Positions 33,056 through 42,573 of a DNA stretch of 64,000 nt are shown here, one piece after another. The notes under the pieces were generated by a model. It worked only from the letters and a program-made list of their open reading frames with translations. It was not told where the DNA came from and ran no database searches. Numbering within the stretch: position 1 is the stretch's first letter; each line of letters starts with the position of its first letter. The DNA is from Caloranaerobacter ferrireducens (GTDB lineage: Bacteria > Bacillota > Clostridia > Tissierellales > Thermohalobacteraceae), in the NCBI RefSeq assembly GCF_001730685.1, contig NZ_MDJR01000001.1, positions 744,001 through 808,000 of the forward strand, read 5' to 3'. The translations under genes were made by a program, and so were the position numbers.

Positions 33056-34279
33056 ATGGAAGTAGTAGCTGTCATTGGAGCTGGTCCTGCTGGAATTTTA
33101 GCTGCAGGAACTGCTTCTAAAAAAGGTAAAAAAGTTTTTCTATTTGAGAGAAATTCTAATATAGGCAAGAAACTGCTTATTACAGGTAATGGTAGATGCA
33201 ATATTACAAATAAATGTGATATTGAAAATTTTATTAGAAATGTTGTTAACAATAATAGCTTTATGTATAGTGCATTTTACAATTTTACAAACATTGATAC
33301 CATAAATTTACTTGAATATTTAGGAGTTCAAATTAAATCAGAAAGAGATAATAGATGCTTTCCAAAATCGAATAAAGCAATTGATATAATAAATGCTTTT
33401 AATAAATATTTATTATTTAATAATGTAACTATTCTTAAGAATACTAGGGTTAAAGATATAACATTAAATGAAAATGGCACTTTTACTATTTATTTAAGCA
33501 ATAAGAAATCTTTAACCTTTAATAAAGTAATTTTAGCAACAGGAGGTAAGTCTTATCCACAAACGGGCTCTACAGGTGATGGATACATTTTTGCAAATAA
33601 ACTTGGTCATACAATTATTGAGCCAAAGCCTGCTTTGGTACCGATAAAGCTAAAAGATGCAGGGATAAAAAAATTACAAGGTATATCTTTGAACAATGTA
33701 AAACTAACAGCCTATTTAAACAATAAAAAAATACATGAACAAACTGGCGAAGTGGTTTTTACACATTTTGGTATATCTGGTCCTGCAACCCTCTCTTTAA
33801 GTAGTTATATCAATAAATATTCAATTGATAGGATAAATTTAGAAATAGATTTTTTACCAGATTATAATTTTGAATATTTAGAAAACTTGCTTAGTTCTTT
33901 ATTTGCAAAACATCAACAAAAAAATATCTGTAATACTCTTTGTGAAATATTACCTAAAAAAATTATAATCTACTTATTAGATTCTTTGAAAATTTCATTT
34001 GACAAGAAAACAAATAATATAACCAAAGATGAAAGATACAAGATAATAAATAGTCTAAAAAAGCTTAGTTTGAACTACAATGGATTAAGAAGTATTGAAC
34101 ATGCAATTGTTACATCTGGCGGAGTTTCTACAAAAGAAATAAATCCATCAACTATGGAATCTAAATTAATAAAAGGTCTTTTTTTCGCCGGTGAAATTAT
34201 CGATGTAGATGCTTTAACTGGGGGGTTCAATATACAAATAGCTTTGTCTACAGGTTACTTAGCAGGTCTAAATTGTTAA
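33056..34279 (+). CDS. HI0933/YhiN-family flavoprotein (NAD(P)/FAD oxidoreductase-like)
   Basis: A 407-residue flavoprotein: VAVIGAGPAGILAAGTASKKGKKVFLFERN is the FAD-binding start, KLLITGNGRCNITN the family motif, LATGGKSYPQTGSTGDGY the second one and LFFAGEIIDVDALTGGFNIQIALSTGYLAG the C-terminal FAD loop. The family is widespread and biochemically uncharacterised. ATG 33056 has AAGGAGG upstream. It is followed by a cluster of aroH, cmk, plsC and ispH. Confidence 0.9.
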   Translation: MEVVAVIGAGPAGILAAGTASKKGKKVFLFERNSNIGKKLLITGNGRCNITNKCDIENFIRNVVNNNSFMYSAFYNFTNIDTINLLEYLGVQIKSERDNRCFPKSNKAIDIINAFNKYLLFNNVTILKNTRVKDITLNENGTFTIYLSNKKSLTFNKVILATGGKSYPQTGSTGDGYIFANKLGHTIIEPKPALVPIKLKDAGIKKLQGISLNNVKLTAYLNNKKIHEQTGEVVFTHFGISGPATLSLSSYINKYSIDRINLEIDFLPDYNFEYLENLLSSLFAKHQQKNICNTLCEILPKKIIIYLLDSLKISFDKKTNNITKDERYKIINSLKKLSLNYNGLRSIEHAIVTSGGVSTKEINPSTMESKLIKGLFFAGEIIDVDALTGGFNIQIALSTGYLAGLNC

Positions 34280-34343
34280 TTATATAAACCTTATTGAGTA
34301 GAATTCTGTTATAATATATAATAAAAAAGGAAGCGGGGTTGTT

Positions 34344-34703
34344 ATGTCTATAGTAGCAATTCGAGGAGCTATTACAGTTAATAATAATACAAAGGAAGAT
34401 ATTATTAAATTTACAAAGAAACTTTTAAAAGAAATAATAAAACAAAATAATATTGATAAATCAAATGTAATTAGCATTTTATTTTCTGCAACTAAAGATT
34501 TGAACAAGGCATATCCTGCAATAGCAGCTAGAGAATTAGGGTTTAATAATTGTGGATTAATGTGTTTTCAAGAAATGGATGTTGAAGGTAGTCTAAACAA
34601 ATGTATTAGAGTACTTTTATTTTTAAAAAGCAATTTAGATCAAACTTGTATTAAACATATTTATCTAGAGAAAGCAAGTAAACTTAGGCCAGATTTAAAT
34701 TAA
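34344..34703 (+). CDS. aroH: Chorismate mutase, AroH type
   Basis: Converts chorismate to prephenate for phenylalanine and tyrosine. The 119-residue protein matches the trimeric AroH class: AIRGAITVNNNTKEDI with the active-site arginine, CFQEMDVEGSLNKCIRVLLFL with the active-site glutamate and arginine. ATG 34344 follows AAGGAAG. No other shikimate-pathway genes lie nearby; it stands next to cmk, as in several Clostridia. Confidence 0.93.
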   Translation: MSIVAIRGAITVNNNTKEDIIKFTKKLLKEIIKQNNIDKSNVISILFSATKDLNKAYPAIAARELGFNNCGLMCFQEMDVEGSLNKCIRVLLFLKSNLDQTCIKHIYLEKASKLRPDLN

Positions 34704-34735
34704 TTCCATTTTTAGTAGTTATAAGGAGGTAAAAT

Positions 34736-35392
34736 ATGAACAAAATTGTAATTGCAATAGATGGTCCAGCAGGTGCAGGAAAAAGTACTATAGCTAAAAT
34801 TATTGCAAAAGAATTAAATATAAATTATGTAGATACAGGAGCAATGTATAGAGCTTTGACTTTAAAAGCCTTGAAAAATAAAATAAATTTTAATGATAAA
34901 GATTCATTAATTTCCTTATTAGATAACACTGATATTGATTATTATAATAATCATATTTATTTAGATGGTAAAATAGTTGATAATGAAATAAGAAATAATG
35001 AAGTTAGTAGAAATGTTTCTAAAATAGCTAAAGTAAAAGAAATTAGAGTAAAATTAGTAGAAATCCAAAGAAAAATAGCTAGCAATAAAAGTGTAGTTAT
35101 GGACGGAAGAGACATTGGAAGTTATGTCTTACCAAATGCTGATTTCAAATTTTATGTAACTGCCTCAGTTGACGAAAGAAGCTATAGAAGATATAAAGAA
35201 CTTATTTCTAAAAATGTTAAAATTTCTTTTGAACAAGTTAAAGAAGAAATAAAACAAAGAGATGAAATTGATAAGAACAGAGAATTTTCACCTTTAATTA
35301 AAAGTAAAGATGCTATTTTAATTGATACTACTAAAAGAACTGTTGAAGAATGTGTTAATGAAATATTAAATATTATAAAGAAAGGAATGTAA
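34736..35392 (+). CDS. cmk: Cytidylate kinase
   Basis: Phosphorylates CMP and dCMP. The 218-residue protein has the P-loop DGPAGAGKSTIAKI, the VDTGAMYRALT motif, the NMP-binding MDGRDIGSYVLPNA and the lid REFSPLIKSKDAILIDTT. ATG 34736 follows AAGGAGG. The order cmk-plsC-ispH is conserved in Clostridia. Confidence 0.96.
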   Translation: MNKIVIAIDGPAGAGKSTIAKIIAKELNINYVDTGAMYRALTLKALKNKINFNDKDSLISLLDNTDIDYYNNHIYLDGKIVDNEIRNNEVSRNVSKIAKVKEIRVKLVEIQRKIASNKSVVMDGRDIGSYVLPNADFKFYVTASVDERSYRRYKELISKNVKISFEQVKEEIKQRDEIDKNREFSPLIKSKDAILIDTTKRTVEECVNEILNIIKKGM

Positions 35393-35395
35393 AAT

Positions 35396-35971
35396 ATGTC
35401 TTTTTATAACTTTGCAAAGAAGACATTATCGTTATTTATGAATGTTTTTTTTAGAATAGAAGTTACTGGCAAACATAATTTCACTGAAAATAAATTAATT
35501 GTTTGTTCCAATCACATAAGTTTATTAGATCCTATTCTAGTAGGTATAATATCTCCTAGAAAAATATATTTTATGGCAAAAAAAGAATTATTTGAAAATA
35601 AAATTTTAAATAAAATTATTACAAAATTAGGAGCATTTCCAGTTGACAGAAGAAAAGGAGATATTTCTGCAATAAAAAAGTCTTTAAAAGTATTAAATGA
35701 AGGTAATGTTTTAGGTATTTTTCTAGAAGGCACTAGAGTTAAAAACGAAAATATAGAAAATGCAAAACCAGGAGTTGCTATGATTGCAATCAAAAGCAAA
35801 TGCAAAGTATTACCAATTTACATAGACACTAATTACAGATTATTTTCCAAAGTTAAAGTCATTATAGGTGAACCAATTTCCTTTGATGAATTTTATGATA
35901 AAAAACTAAATATTGATAATTATAAAAAAATTAGTCAAAACATATTAAAAAGAATTTACGCACTAAAATAA
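35396..35971 (+). CDS. plsC: 1-acyl-sn-glycerol-3-phosphate acyltransferase
   Basis: Adds the second acyl chain to lysophosphatidic acid. The 191-residue enzyme has the catalytic SNHISLLDP (HX4D), the GAFPVDRRKGD acceptor loop, and FLEGTRVKN (EGTR). It has one hydrophobic N-terminal stretch and acts at the membrane. It starts 3 bp after cmk and 18 bp before ispH. Confidence 0.94.
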   Translation: MSFYNFAKKTLSLFMNVFFRIEVTGKHNFTENKLIVCSNHISLLDPILVGIISPRKIYFMAKKELFENKILNKIITKLGAFPVDRRKGDISAIKKSLKVLNEGNVLGIFLEGTRVKNENIENAKPGVAMIAIKSKCKVLPIYIDTNYRLFSKVKVIIGEPISFDEFYDKKLNIDNYKKISQNILKRIYALK

Positions 35972-35989
35972 TTTGATAGGAGAGATATA

Positions 35990-36835
35990 ATGGATTTACT
36001 TATTGCAAAAAACTCGGGTTTTTGCTTTGGAGTTGAAAAAGCAGTAAAGACCACATTACATACACTAGATGAAAATAAATACAATGTTTTTTCACTGGGA
36101 CCAATTATACATAATGAACAAGTTATTAATTTACTTGAAAGAAAAGGTTTAAAAATAATTAATAACATTAAGGATGTTAATAAAGGTAAAGTAATAATTA
36201 GATCACATGGAGTTCCTTTAGATGTTTATTCATATGCAAAAAATATTGGATTAGAATTGATTGATTGTACATGTCCTTTTGTAAGAAATGTCCAGAAAAA
36301 AGCTAATGAGTTCTTTAACAATGGCTATACAATTGTTATAATTGGCAATCCAAAACATCCAGAAGTTATAGGAATTAATGGTTGGTGTGATAATCAAGCA
36401 ATAATTGTAAATTCTGAGTACGATTTAAATAAAGTTCCTCTCAGTGATAAATTATGTATAGTATCTCAAACAACAATGACTTTAGAAAAATTTCAAAAAC
36501 TATCTCAATTAGTACAAGAAAAAGGTAAATTAGTAAAGATTTTTAATACTATATGTAACGCTACAAAGCTAAGACAAGAATCTACAAAAGAAATTGCTAA
36601 AAAAGTAAATGCTATGATAGTTATAGGTGGTCACCATAGTTCTAATACCCGTAAATTAGCAGAAATAAGTAAAAAATACTGTCACAATGTATATCATATA
36701 GAAACTTTAGGTGAATTACCTTTTAATAAACTTAAAAATTTCAAAATGATTGGAATTACTGCTGGTGCTTCAACACCTGATTGGATTATTGAAGATATTG
36801 TAAATAATCTAAAAAATATGTCTAGTAAATTATAA
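35990..36835 (+). CDS. ispH: 4-hydroxy-3-methylbut-2-enyl diphosphate reductase
   Basis: The last step of the MEP isoprenoid pathway, with a [4Fe-4S] cluster. The 281-residue product holds the three cysteines in NSGFCFGVEKAV, DCTCPFVRNV and NTICNATKLRQ, and also IGNPKHPEV, HHSSNT and GITAGASTPDWII. In many Clostridia the gene is fused to an S1 RNA-binding domain, but here it is a stand-alone protein. ATG 35990 follows TAGGAGAG. Confidence 0.96.
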   Translation: MDLLIAKNSGFCFGVEKAVKTTLHTLDENKYNVFSLGPIIHNEQVINLLERKGLKIINNIKDVNKGKVIIRSHGVPLDVYSYAKNIGLELIDCTCPFVRNVQKKANEFFNNGYTIVIIGNPKHPEVIGINGWCDNQAIIVNSEYDLNKVPLSDKLCIVSQTTMTLEKFQKLSQLVQEKGKLVKIFNTICNATKLRQESTKEIAKKVNAMIVIGGHHSSNTRKLAEISKKYCHNVYHIETLGELPFNKLKNFKMIGITAGASTPDWIIEDIVNNLKNMSSKL

Positions 36836-36941
36836 AACTAGTTATCTAATAAAAACAATAGAACTCACATGTATAATTTTTTTATAAAAGACAATAATAT
36901 CTAATGAACCTCATTAATATCAAGACCCCCTTTACATTCAT

Positions 36942-36971
36942 AATGTGGCATATTGCCACATTTTTTTTTAT
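36942..36971 (+). terminator. Intrinsic terminator after ispH
   Basis: AATGTGGCA / TGCCACATT (36942-36950 with 36954-36962), followed by a T-run. Confidence 0.88.
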
Positions 36972-37016
36972 GTGATAGAATTACATTGATTAAATTTTTA
37001 AGCAAAGGGGACAGAA

Positions 37017-37787
37017 ATGGATAAGTATGAGATTTTCAAAAAAGATTTTTATAAAATAACCGGCATCGATTTAAATTATTATAAAGAGAAACAAATGAAG
37101 AGAAGACTTACTTCTTTATTAAAAAGAAATAATTTTTCTGATTTTGACGATTATTTAATAGGTATTAAGACAAATAGTAAACTTCTGAATGAACTTCTTA
37201 ATTATCTCACCATAAATGTTTCAGAGTTTTTTAGAAACCCAGATCAATGGCATGTTTTAGAAAAAGATATTATACCAAAACTAATCAAAAATAATGGTAA
37301 AATAAAAGTTTGGAGCAGTGCTTGTTCTACAGGAGAAGAACCTTATTCATTAGTAATGCTACTAACAAAATTTTTCCCTTTAAAAGATATAAGTATATTA
37401 GCTACAGATATTGATGAAAGTGCAATTCAAAAAGCGAAAATTGGAATTTATGATGAAAAAAGTTTAAAAAATGTGCCATATGAATATAAAAACAAATATT
37501 TTATTAAAATAGGAAATACATATAAAATAGATGATAAAATCAAGCAATGTGTTAATTTTAAAAAACTCAATCTGTTAAGTGATAACTTTCCTAAAGGACT
37601 TCATTTGATTTTGTGTAGGAACGTTATGATTTATTTTACTGAAGAAGCTAAAACAAAACTTTATAAGAAATTTTACGAATCACTTACAGATGACGGTGTA
37701 TTTTTTGTCGGTAATACCGAACATATAATTTTACCAGATAAATATAATTTAAAACCAATAAAATCATTTTTTTATAGTAAATTGTAG
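37017..37787 (+). CDS. cheR: CheR-type protein-glutamate methyltransferase
   Basis: A 256-residue chemoreceptor methyltransferase. It has the CheR N-terminal domain (LNYLTINVSEFFRNPDQWHVLEKD) and a SAM-binding domain (KVWSSACSTGEEPYSLVMLL, LATDIDESAIQKAK, ILCRNVMIYFTEEAK, FVGNTEHI). No other chemotaxis gene lies in the window, so this is a stand-alone cheR. ATG 37017 follows AAAGGGG. Terminators bound it on both sides. Confidence 0.93.
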   Translation: MDKYEIFKKDFYKITGIDLNYYKEKQMKRRLTSLLKRNNFSDFDDYLIGIKTNSKLLNELLNYLTINVSEFFRNPDQWHVLEKDIIPKLIKNNGKIKVWSSACSTGEEPYSLVMLLTKFFPLKDISILATDIDESAIQKAKIGIYDEKSLKNVPYEYKNKYFIKIGNTYKIDDKIKQCVNFKKLNLLSDNFPKGLHLILCRNVMIYFTEEAKTKLYKKFYESLTDDGVFFVGNTEHIILPDKYNLKPIKSFFYSKL

Positions 37788-37793
37788 ATTATT

Positions 37794-37833
37794 AGCACAA
37801 CTAGAAATTATATCTAGTTGTGCTTTCTATTTT
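37794..37833 (+). terminator. Intrinsic terminator after cheR
   Basis: AGCACAACTAGA / TCTAGTTGTGCT (37794-37805 with 37813-37824), 12 bp perfect, then TTCTATTTT. Confidence 0.8.
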
Positions 37834-37923
37834 AAACTTTGTTATCTGATATTATAAAATTAAGAAGGAATTACTTCAAAATTGAAGAATAAATCAATTA
37901 TAATTTATTAGGGGGAGTGGTAA

Positions 37924-38517
37924 ATGATAGATACTAAAAGAAAATATTCTATTTCTGAAGTTTCAGAAATAACTGGATATCCTCAACACGTACTTAGATT
38001 TTATGAAAAAGAATTTAAACTAAATATCCCAAGAACTAAATCTAATCATAGATATTACACATACAAAGAAATAGAAAAAATTAATTATATTAAAGAATTA
38101 CAAAACAAAGGTTTTACAAACAAACAGATTAAAATTATTCTAAATTCTCCTGAAGAACTTATACCAAATAGCCATGATGAAACTGCAATTACATCAGTAA
38201 CTTTTCAATCAAATGATATAAGTAACGGAAAAAACTTTATTGTTGAATTTCAAAATAATTTACTAGAAAAAATCCAAGAAACTCTAAATCAGAATAATAT
38301 TAATAATATAGAAATTTTAAAAGAGCTTAAAACAGAAATTGAACAGTTGAAACATGAGATTAAAAATAAAGAACGTGATGTATTAATTTGTGAAAATGCT
38401 AAATTGAAAATGAAATTAAAAGAAAAGTCATATGAAGTTGCAGAATTAAAAGAAAAACTCAAACGTGAAAGAGAAGCTAATAAAAGTATTTTTAAAAAAA
38501 TATTTAAAAGAAAATAG
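37924..38517 (+). CDS. MerR-family regulator with C-terminal coiled coil
   Basis: A 197-residue protein. The N-terminal winged helix YSISEVSEITGYPQHVLRFYEKEF and HRYYTYKEIEKINYIKELQNKGFTNKQIK is MerR-like. The middle is a linker and the C-terminal 90 residues are a charged coiled coil (LKTEIEQLKHEIKNKERD and on to REANKSIFKKIFKRK). No sensor domain is seen, so it resembles RacA/DUF3967-type chromosome or phage-like MerR proteins more than metal sensors. The function is unknown. ATG 37924 follows AGGGGGAG. Confidence 0.75.
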   Translation: MIDTKRKYSISEVSEITGYPQHVLRFYEKEFKLNIPRTKSNHRYYTYKEIEKINYIKELQNKGFTNKQIKIILNSPEELIPNSHDETAITSVTFQSNDISNGKNFIVEFQNNLLEKIQETLNQNNINNIEILKELKTEIEQLKHEIKNKERDVLICENAKLKMKLKEKSYEVAELKEKLKREREANKSIFKKIFKRK

Positions 38518-38599
38518 AAATTACTTATTTTGAATAATATATAGTAATTTGGTAGAATTATAATGTATGGGAACAATATTACGGCTATGGAGGATAAAT

Positions 38600-40087
38600 A
38601 TGAACATTGAAGAAATCAAGTTACAATTAGATAAAAACTCAGACCAGCATTTATATATACAATTATATAGTAAAATAAAAAAATTAATTTTAAATGGTAC
38701 TTTAAAACCTCATACAAAATTACCTCCTATAAGAAAATTAGCTGAAAAATTAAATGTAAATAATATAACTATTGTTAGCGCTTATAACTTACTCCAAAAA
38801 GAAAACCTAGTTTATAAAAAAGTTGGAAGCGGTACATTTGTTAACATAATAAATTATGATACAAATATAGAAGTTGACTATAAACAATATTTTCATTCTT
38901 TAGACAAGGCAAATATAAATCATTATATACATGACTCTGAAAATATCATTGATTTTTCAAATACAACTCCAACAAATGATCTTTTTCCTGTTGAAGATTT
39001 TAAATATGTCATTAACTTGGTTTTAGACAGAGATAAAGGAAATGCATTTAAATACCAAGAAAGCCAAGGGTACTATCCTTTAAGAGAAACTATAAAAAAC
39101 TATTTATCTAATTACAAGATTAATTGTGATACTAGTAATATTCAAATTATTTCTGGAGCGCAACAGGGAATAGATATTCTTTCTAAAGCATTAATAGATT
39201 ACGGAGATATAGTTTTTACAGAAAGTCCAACTTACACAGGAGCTATTGCAGCTTTTAAATCAAGAACAGCTAAAATTATAGAAATTCCTATTAAAAATGA
39301 TGGTATTGATCTAAATTATTTAGAAAATAAACTTAGAAGCTTTAGACCTAAATTCATTTATGTTATGCCTAACTTCCAAAATCCAACAGGTTATACTTAT
39401 TCTAAATCAAAAAAACTAAAGCTATTAGAATTAGCTAATAAATATAATACATTAGTAGTTGAAGATGATTACCTAAATGACCTTTCATTTAATAATGAAT
39501 ACCCAGAGACATTAAAATCACTAGACGAAAACAATAGAGTTATTTACATTAAAAGTTTTTCTAAAACTTTCATGCCTGGATTAAGATTGGGTTTTATGAT
39601 AATACCTATGTCAATACAAAAAGAAATACTTATAGCAAAACATATATCTGACATATCTACATCTGGTCTTATGCAAAGAGCTTTAGATTTATATATTAAA
39701 ATGGGTTTATTTAAAAAGCACATTGATGAAATTAATAAAATATACAAAAAAAGATTTGATATAATGGTTAAGAGTTTATCAAATTATATACCTAAACAAA
39801 TTGGTTATTCTATACCTAAAGGTGGTTTGAATTTCTGGCTTTCATTACCACATGGTTATTTAAGTGATGAGCTACATGAACTATGCTTTAAAAAAGGAAT
39901 ACTTATAACCCCTGGTTCAATATTTTATGCTAATAAAATCAAAAGTAATTCTTTTAGAATTAGTATTGCATCAGTTCATGAATCTATAATAGAAGCTGGT
40001 ATTTGTCAACTTTCTGAAATAATAAATGACCTACTTAATAAATCAAATGTTAATAAATACCATTTTAATCCTCTAACTCATTTATAA
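38600..40087 (+). CDS. MocR-type GntR/aminotransferase regulator
   Basis: The 495-residue protein couples a GntR winged helix (LYIQLYSKIKKLILNGTLKPHTKLPPIRKLAEKLNVNNITIVSAYNLL) to a PLP fold type I domain: SGAQQGIDILSKAL, FTESPTYTGAIAAF, PNFQNPTGYTYS and the lysine in IYIKSFSKTFMPGLRLGFM. Such MocR proteins include PdxR and GabR, which control vitamin B6 or amino-acid genes. The regulated gene is not evident. ATG 38600 follows GGAGG; the ATG at 38567 would add 11 residues and has no site. Confidence 0.88.
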   Translation: MNIEEIKLQLDKNSDQHLYIQLYSKIKKLILNGTLKPHTKLPPIRKLAEKLNVNNITIVSAYNLLQKENLVYKKVGSGTFVNIINYDTNIEVDYKQYFHSLDKANINHYIHDSENIIDFSNTTPTNDLFPVEDFKYVINLVLDRDKGNAFKYQESQGYYPLRETIKNYLSNYKINCDTSNIQIISGAQQGIDILSKALIDYGDIVFTESPTYTGAIAAFKSRTAKIIEIPIKNDGIDLNYLENKLRSFRPKFIYVMPNFQNPTGYTYSKSKKLKLLELANKYNTLVVEDDYLNDLSFNNEYPETLKSLDENNRVIYIKSFSKTFMPGLRLGFMIIPMSIQKEILIAKHISDISTSGLMQRALDLYIKMGLFKKHIDEINKIYKKRFDIMVKSLSNYIPKQIGYSIPKGGLNFWLSLPHGYLSDELHELCFKKGILITPGSIFYANKIKSNSFRISIASVHESIIEAGICQLSEIINDLLNKSNVNKYHFNPLTHL

Positions 40088-40113
40088 TCAAATTAATTTT
40101 ATATGAGCTAAAG

Positions 40114-41151
40114 TTAGAAAATTTTATCTTCTGCAATATATATCAAACTATCTTTTACTTTTAAAATTGTATTTCTACTAGGGTTTAAAAAAACTTTATT
40201 ATCTCTATATATACCTATGAGAGTTGCTCCTTTGTTTAAAAACTCAATAGCAATTTTCTCATAGGTCTTTCCTATATACTTTTTATCAACGGTTACCTCA
40301 TAAAGCTCGTTTCCATAAGAATTAGTAAGCAACTCTTTTATAGCTTTACTTACACCTTTATACAATGCACATCTCATCATGATTTTACTCTCAAATTGTG
40401 TACTAATTATAGTTTCATTAACATTAGCGCGCTTAAAATGTATTAAGTTTTTTTGATCAATAACTTCTGATACTAAATGAATATTTGGATTAATTTTACT
40501 TACAGCTAAACATATCAGCACAGATCTAGCATCTATCATTTCACTATTTTCTAAGCTTCTATCTGCTAGTACAATTGCCGATTTAGCATATTTAATATTA
40601 GCTCTTTTTAAAACAGTATCTGTTGTAGGATCTCCTTTTATATAATAAACATTATCATTATCATATGGATTATGAGAAATATTAGCTACTAAAACAATTT
40701 TTAGTTTTTCATCCTCTCTCAATAATTCTTCAACAATAGATTTTGCTTGATAATTCCAACCAAAAATAACTATATGATTACTAAAGTTAACATCCAATAA
40801 GCCCATCCCCTTTTTTAAGTTCCTTTCCACAAACACAGAAGCTATTGAAGCTGTAGAAAACCCAAAGGAACCAATACCTATAATCATCAAAAATATAGCT
40901 ACTATACGACCAAGTTTGGTTGTTGGATAAATATCTCCATAACCAACTGTTGTACTTGTTACAAATCCCCACCATAATGCATCCCACAAAGAATTGATAT
41001 TTTGGTTCTTATTATTTTCTATTAAATAAAATAAAACAGAACTAATTATTATGAAAAATATTACTAATAAAATCGCTTTATAAACTTTTGTTGTTTTAAG
41101 TGAAATATGAAGTTTTCTAATATATATAGTTAAATTCGTGATTTTTACCAC
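40114..41151 (-). CDS. Voltage-insensitive potassium channel with RCK/TrkA-N domain
   Basis: A protein of about 345 residues in the inner membrane. It has two transmembrane helices flanking the pore, the selectivity filter TTVGYGDIYP, and a C-terminal RCK domain with an NAD-type fold (IVIFGWNYQAKSIVEELL, YIKGDPTTDTVLKRANI) and a TrkA-C end. It should conduct potassium and be gated by a ligand. The start is doubtful: AAAGGGGTGG covers GTG 41151, and the best-spaced codon is ATC at 41142; ATG 41193 has no site. The gene is convergent with the MocR gene. Confidence 0.85.
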   Translation of the reverse strand: MVKITNLTIYIRKLHISLKTTKVYKAILLVIFFIIISSVLFYLIENNKNQNINSLWDALWWGFVTSTTVGYGDIYPTTKLGRIVAIFLMIIGIGSFGFSTASIASVFVERNLKKGMGLLDVNFSNHIVIFGWNYQAKSIVEELLREDEKLKIVLVANISHNPYDNDNVYYIKGDPTTDTVLKRANIKYAKSAIVLADRSLENSEMIDARSVLICLAVSKINPNIHLVSEVIDQKNLIHFKRANVNETIISTQFESKIMMRCALYKGVSKAIKELLTNSYGNELYEVTVDKKYIGKTYEKIAIEFLNKGATLIGIYRDNKVFLNPSRNTILKVKDSLIYIAEDKIF

Positions 41152-41452
41152 CCCTTTAGCAACATAAATAAAACATATTTTATTATACTTCATTTATAAT
41201 TTTATTAATTAATTTGATTTTAATCTTAAATCTTGTTCTCATTTCTTTGTATAATATTATTTCCTTAATATATTCAATAATAATGTAAAATTTAATTTAA
41301 TTTAGTAATTTTCTCTAGATATTTGTAGTAAATTATTGAAAATTTTACATTTCCCCGGTAATATACAATACCCATAATATTCAATAGTATGTAAATATAT
41401 TTAAAATAAATTCATTATATATTTTAAAAAATAATTATAGGGAGGTTTATAT
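41152..41452. other. Intergenic region between divergent genes, no clear feature
   Basis: This is AT-rich spacer of about 300 bp, rich in T and A runs. TTGAAA (41336-41341), 17 nt, TAATAT (41359-41364) is a weak plus-strand promoter match for the next gene. No ORF, hairpin or repeat stands out. Confidence 0.3.
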
Positions 41453-42229
41453 ATGAATAGTAATAAAATAGATTTAGTAAAATTACCTGAAGAATTAATT
41501 GAATTTAAAAAATTATATTTAAACAACAAAGATCCTATTAAAAGAAAAGTACTAAGTTTTACAGAAGTTTCTTATTTTATGAATAAAATTATTCCTCTAC
41601 CTATAGATTCAAATAGTTATTATAAAGTTAGATATGAATCTTGTAATAACGATGAATATCTACTTTTACTTTTAGCTTATAACTATATTATTTATAAATT
41701 ATTATTAAAAAAAGTAAATTTATACGAATTAAAAATTCATATTGAAGATATTATTTTAACAACAAATTTTATAGATATATTTTACCAATATAAAACACCA
41801 ATCTTAGATAAAAACACTAATATTGTTTGGATATTTCCAAAACAAAGAATAAAAGAATATATTTATGAATCAATTTATTTCAATAATTTTAATAACTATT
41901 ATTATGAAGAAGAAACTCTTTTAAAACTCATATATATAATAGCAGGATTTGTTAAATATGAATATCAAAATATAAATTCTAAAATGATTGATGAAATAGA
42001 TCTATTAAACTATCCTACTTTAGTTTTTGCAAATATTAAACTTTATGAAAAAGGTATAATTAAAATTATTGAAGAAAATGATAGAGTAGGTATTATGTTA
42101 AATTTTAATTCTTCAAATAATCAAAATGTTATTTTCAGTAAAAATGAAAATTTATTAAAAAAGAAAATATTGCAAGTTATAAATAAAATAGATGGTGTAA
42201 ACTATAATATAAATGATTTCTTAGACTAA
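41453..42229 (+). CDS. Hypothetical protein, unknown family
   Basis: A 258-residue protein I do not recognise. It is rich in Ile, Asn, Tyr and Lys, with no signal peptide, no membrane helix and no Cys motif. It looks mostly alpha-helical. ATG 41453 follows AGGGAGG with good spacing and the frame is long, so it is real. It is divergent from the potassium channel gene and upstream of a small Cys-rich gene with its own promoter. Confidence 0.6.
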   Translation: MNSNKIDLVKLPEELIEFKKLYLNNKDPIKRKVLSFTEVSYFMNKIIPLPIDSNSYYKVRYESCNNDEYLLLLLAYNYIIYKLLLKKVNLYELKIHIEDIILTTNFIDIFYQYKTPILDKNTNIVWIFPKQRIKEYIYESIYFNNFNNYYYEEETLLKLIYIIAGFVKYEYQNINSKMIDEIDLLNYPTLVFANIKLYEKGIIKIIEENDRVGIMLNFNSSNNQNVIFSKNENLLKKKILQVINKIDGVNYNINDFLD

Positions 42230-42353
42230 AACAAATTTTCTTATGTTTTGCATAATAGCGTAAGCATAATTGCAAATTCAAAAAATATTTTAACATTTTT
42301 AAGTCTATTGTGCAGTATTTTGTGTCTTTGTATGCATTTTTCTGAAAATATAC

Positions 42354-42382
42354 TTGACATAAAATATTTATGGTGTTATAAT
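42354..42382 (+). promoter_or_regulatory. Sigma-A promoter of the small Cys-rich protein gene
   Basis: TTGACA (42354-42359), a 17-nt spacer and TATAAT (42377-42382): both boxes match the consensus perfectly, the best promoter in the window. It lies 33 nt before ATG 42416, with GAGGGGG in between. Confidence 0.85.
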
Positions 42383-42415
42383 ATGGTTAGAACACTAAAA
42401 GAGGGGGTTTGATAA

Positions 42416-42565
42416 ATGAGTAGAGGTACTACAAAAAATCTTAAATCATTACAAACTAGTAGACTTAAAAAATGTGGTGCTATTACATGTATACACAATA
42501 TTGATGGTTATTGCAATATGGATAAATGTGAGATTTACGAAAGAACTTTAAGACAAGAACATTAA
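42416..42565 (+). CDS. Small Cys-rich protein, DUF1540-like
   Basis: A 49-residue basic protein missing from longer-ORF lists. It carries CGAITCIHNIDGYCNMDKC, four cysteines in the pattern C-x4-C-x7-C-x4-C, similar to the DUF1540 zinc- or metal-binding motif. ATG 42416 has GAGGGGG 7 nt upstream, a perfect sigma-A promoter ahead and a strong terminator behind, so it is an independent, well-expressed gene. The function is unknown; family relation is by motif only. Confidence 0.75.
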   Translation: MSRGTTKNLKSLQTSRLKKCGAITCIHNIDGYCNMDKCEIYERTLRQEH

Positions 42566-42573
42566 AATAAAAA

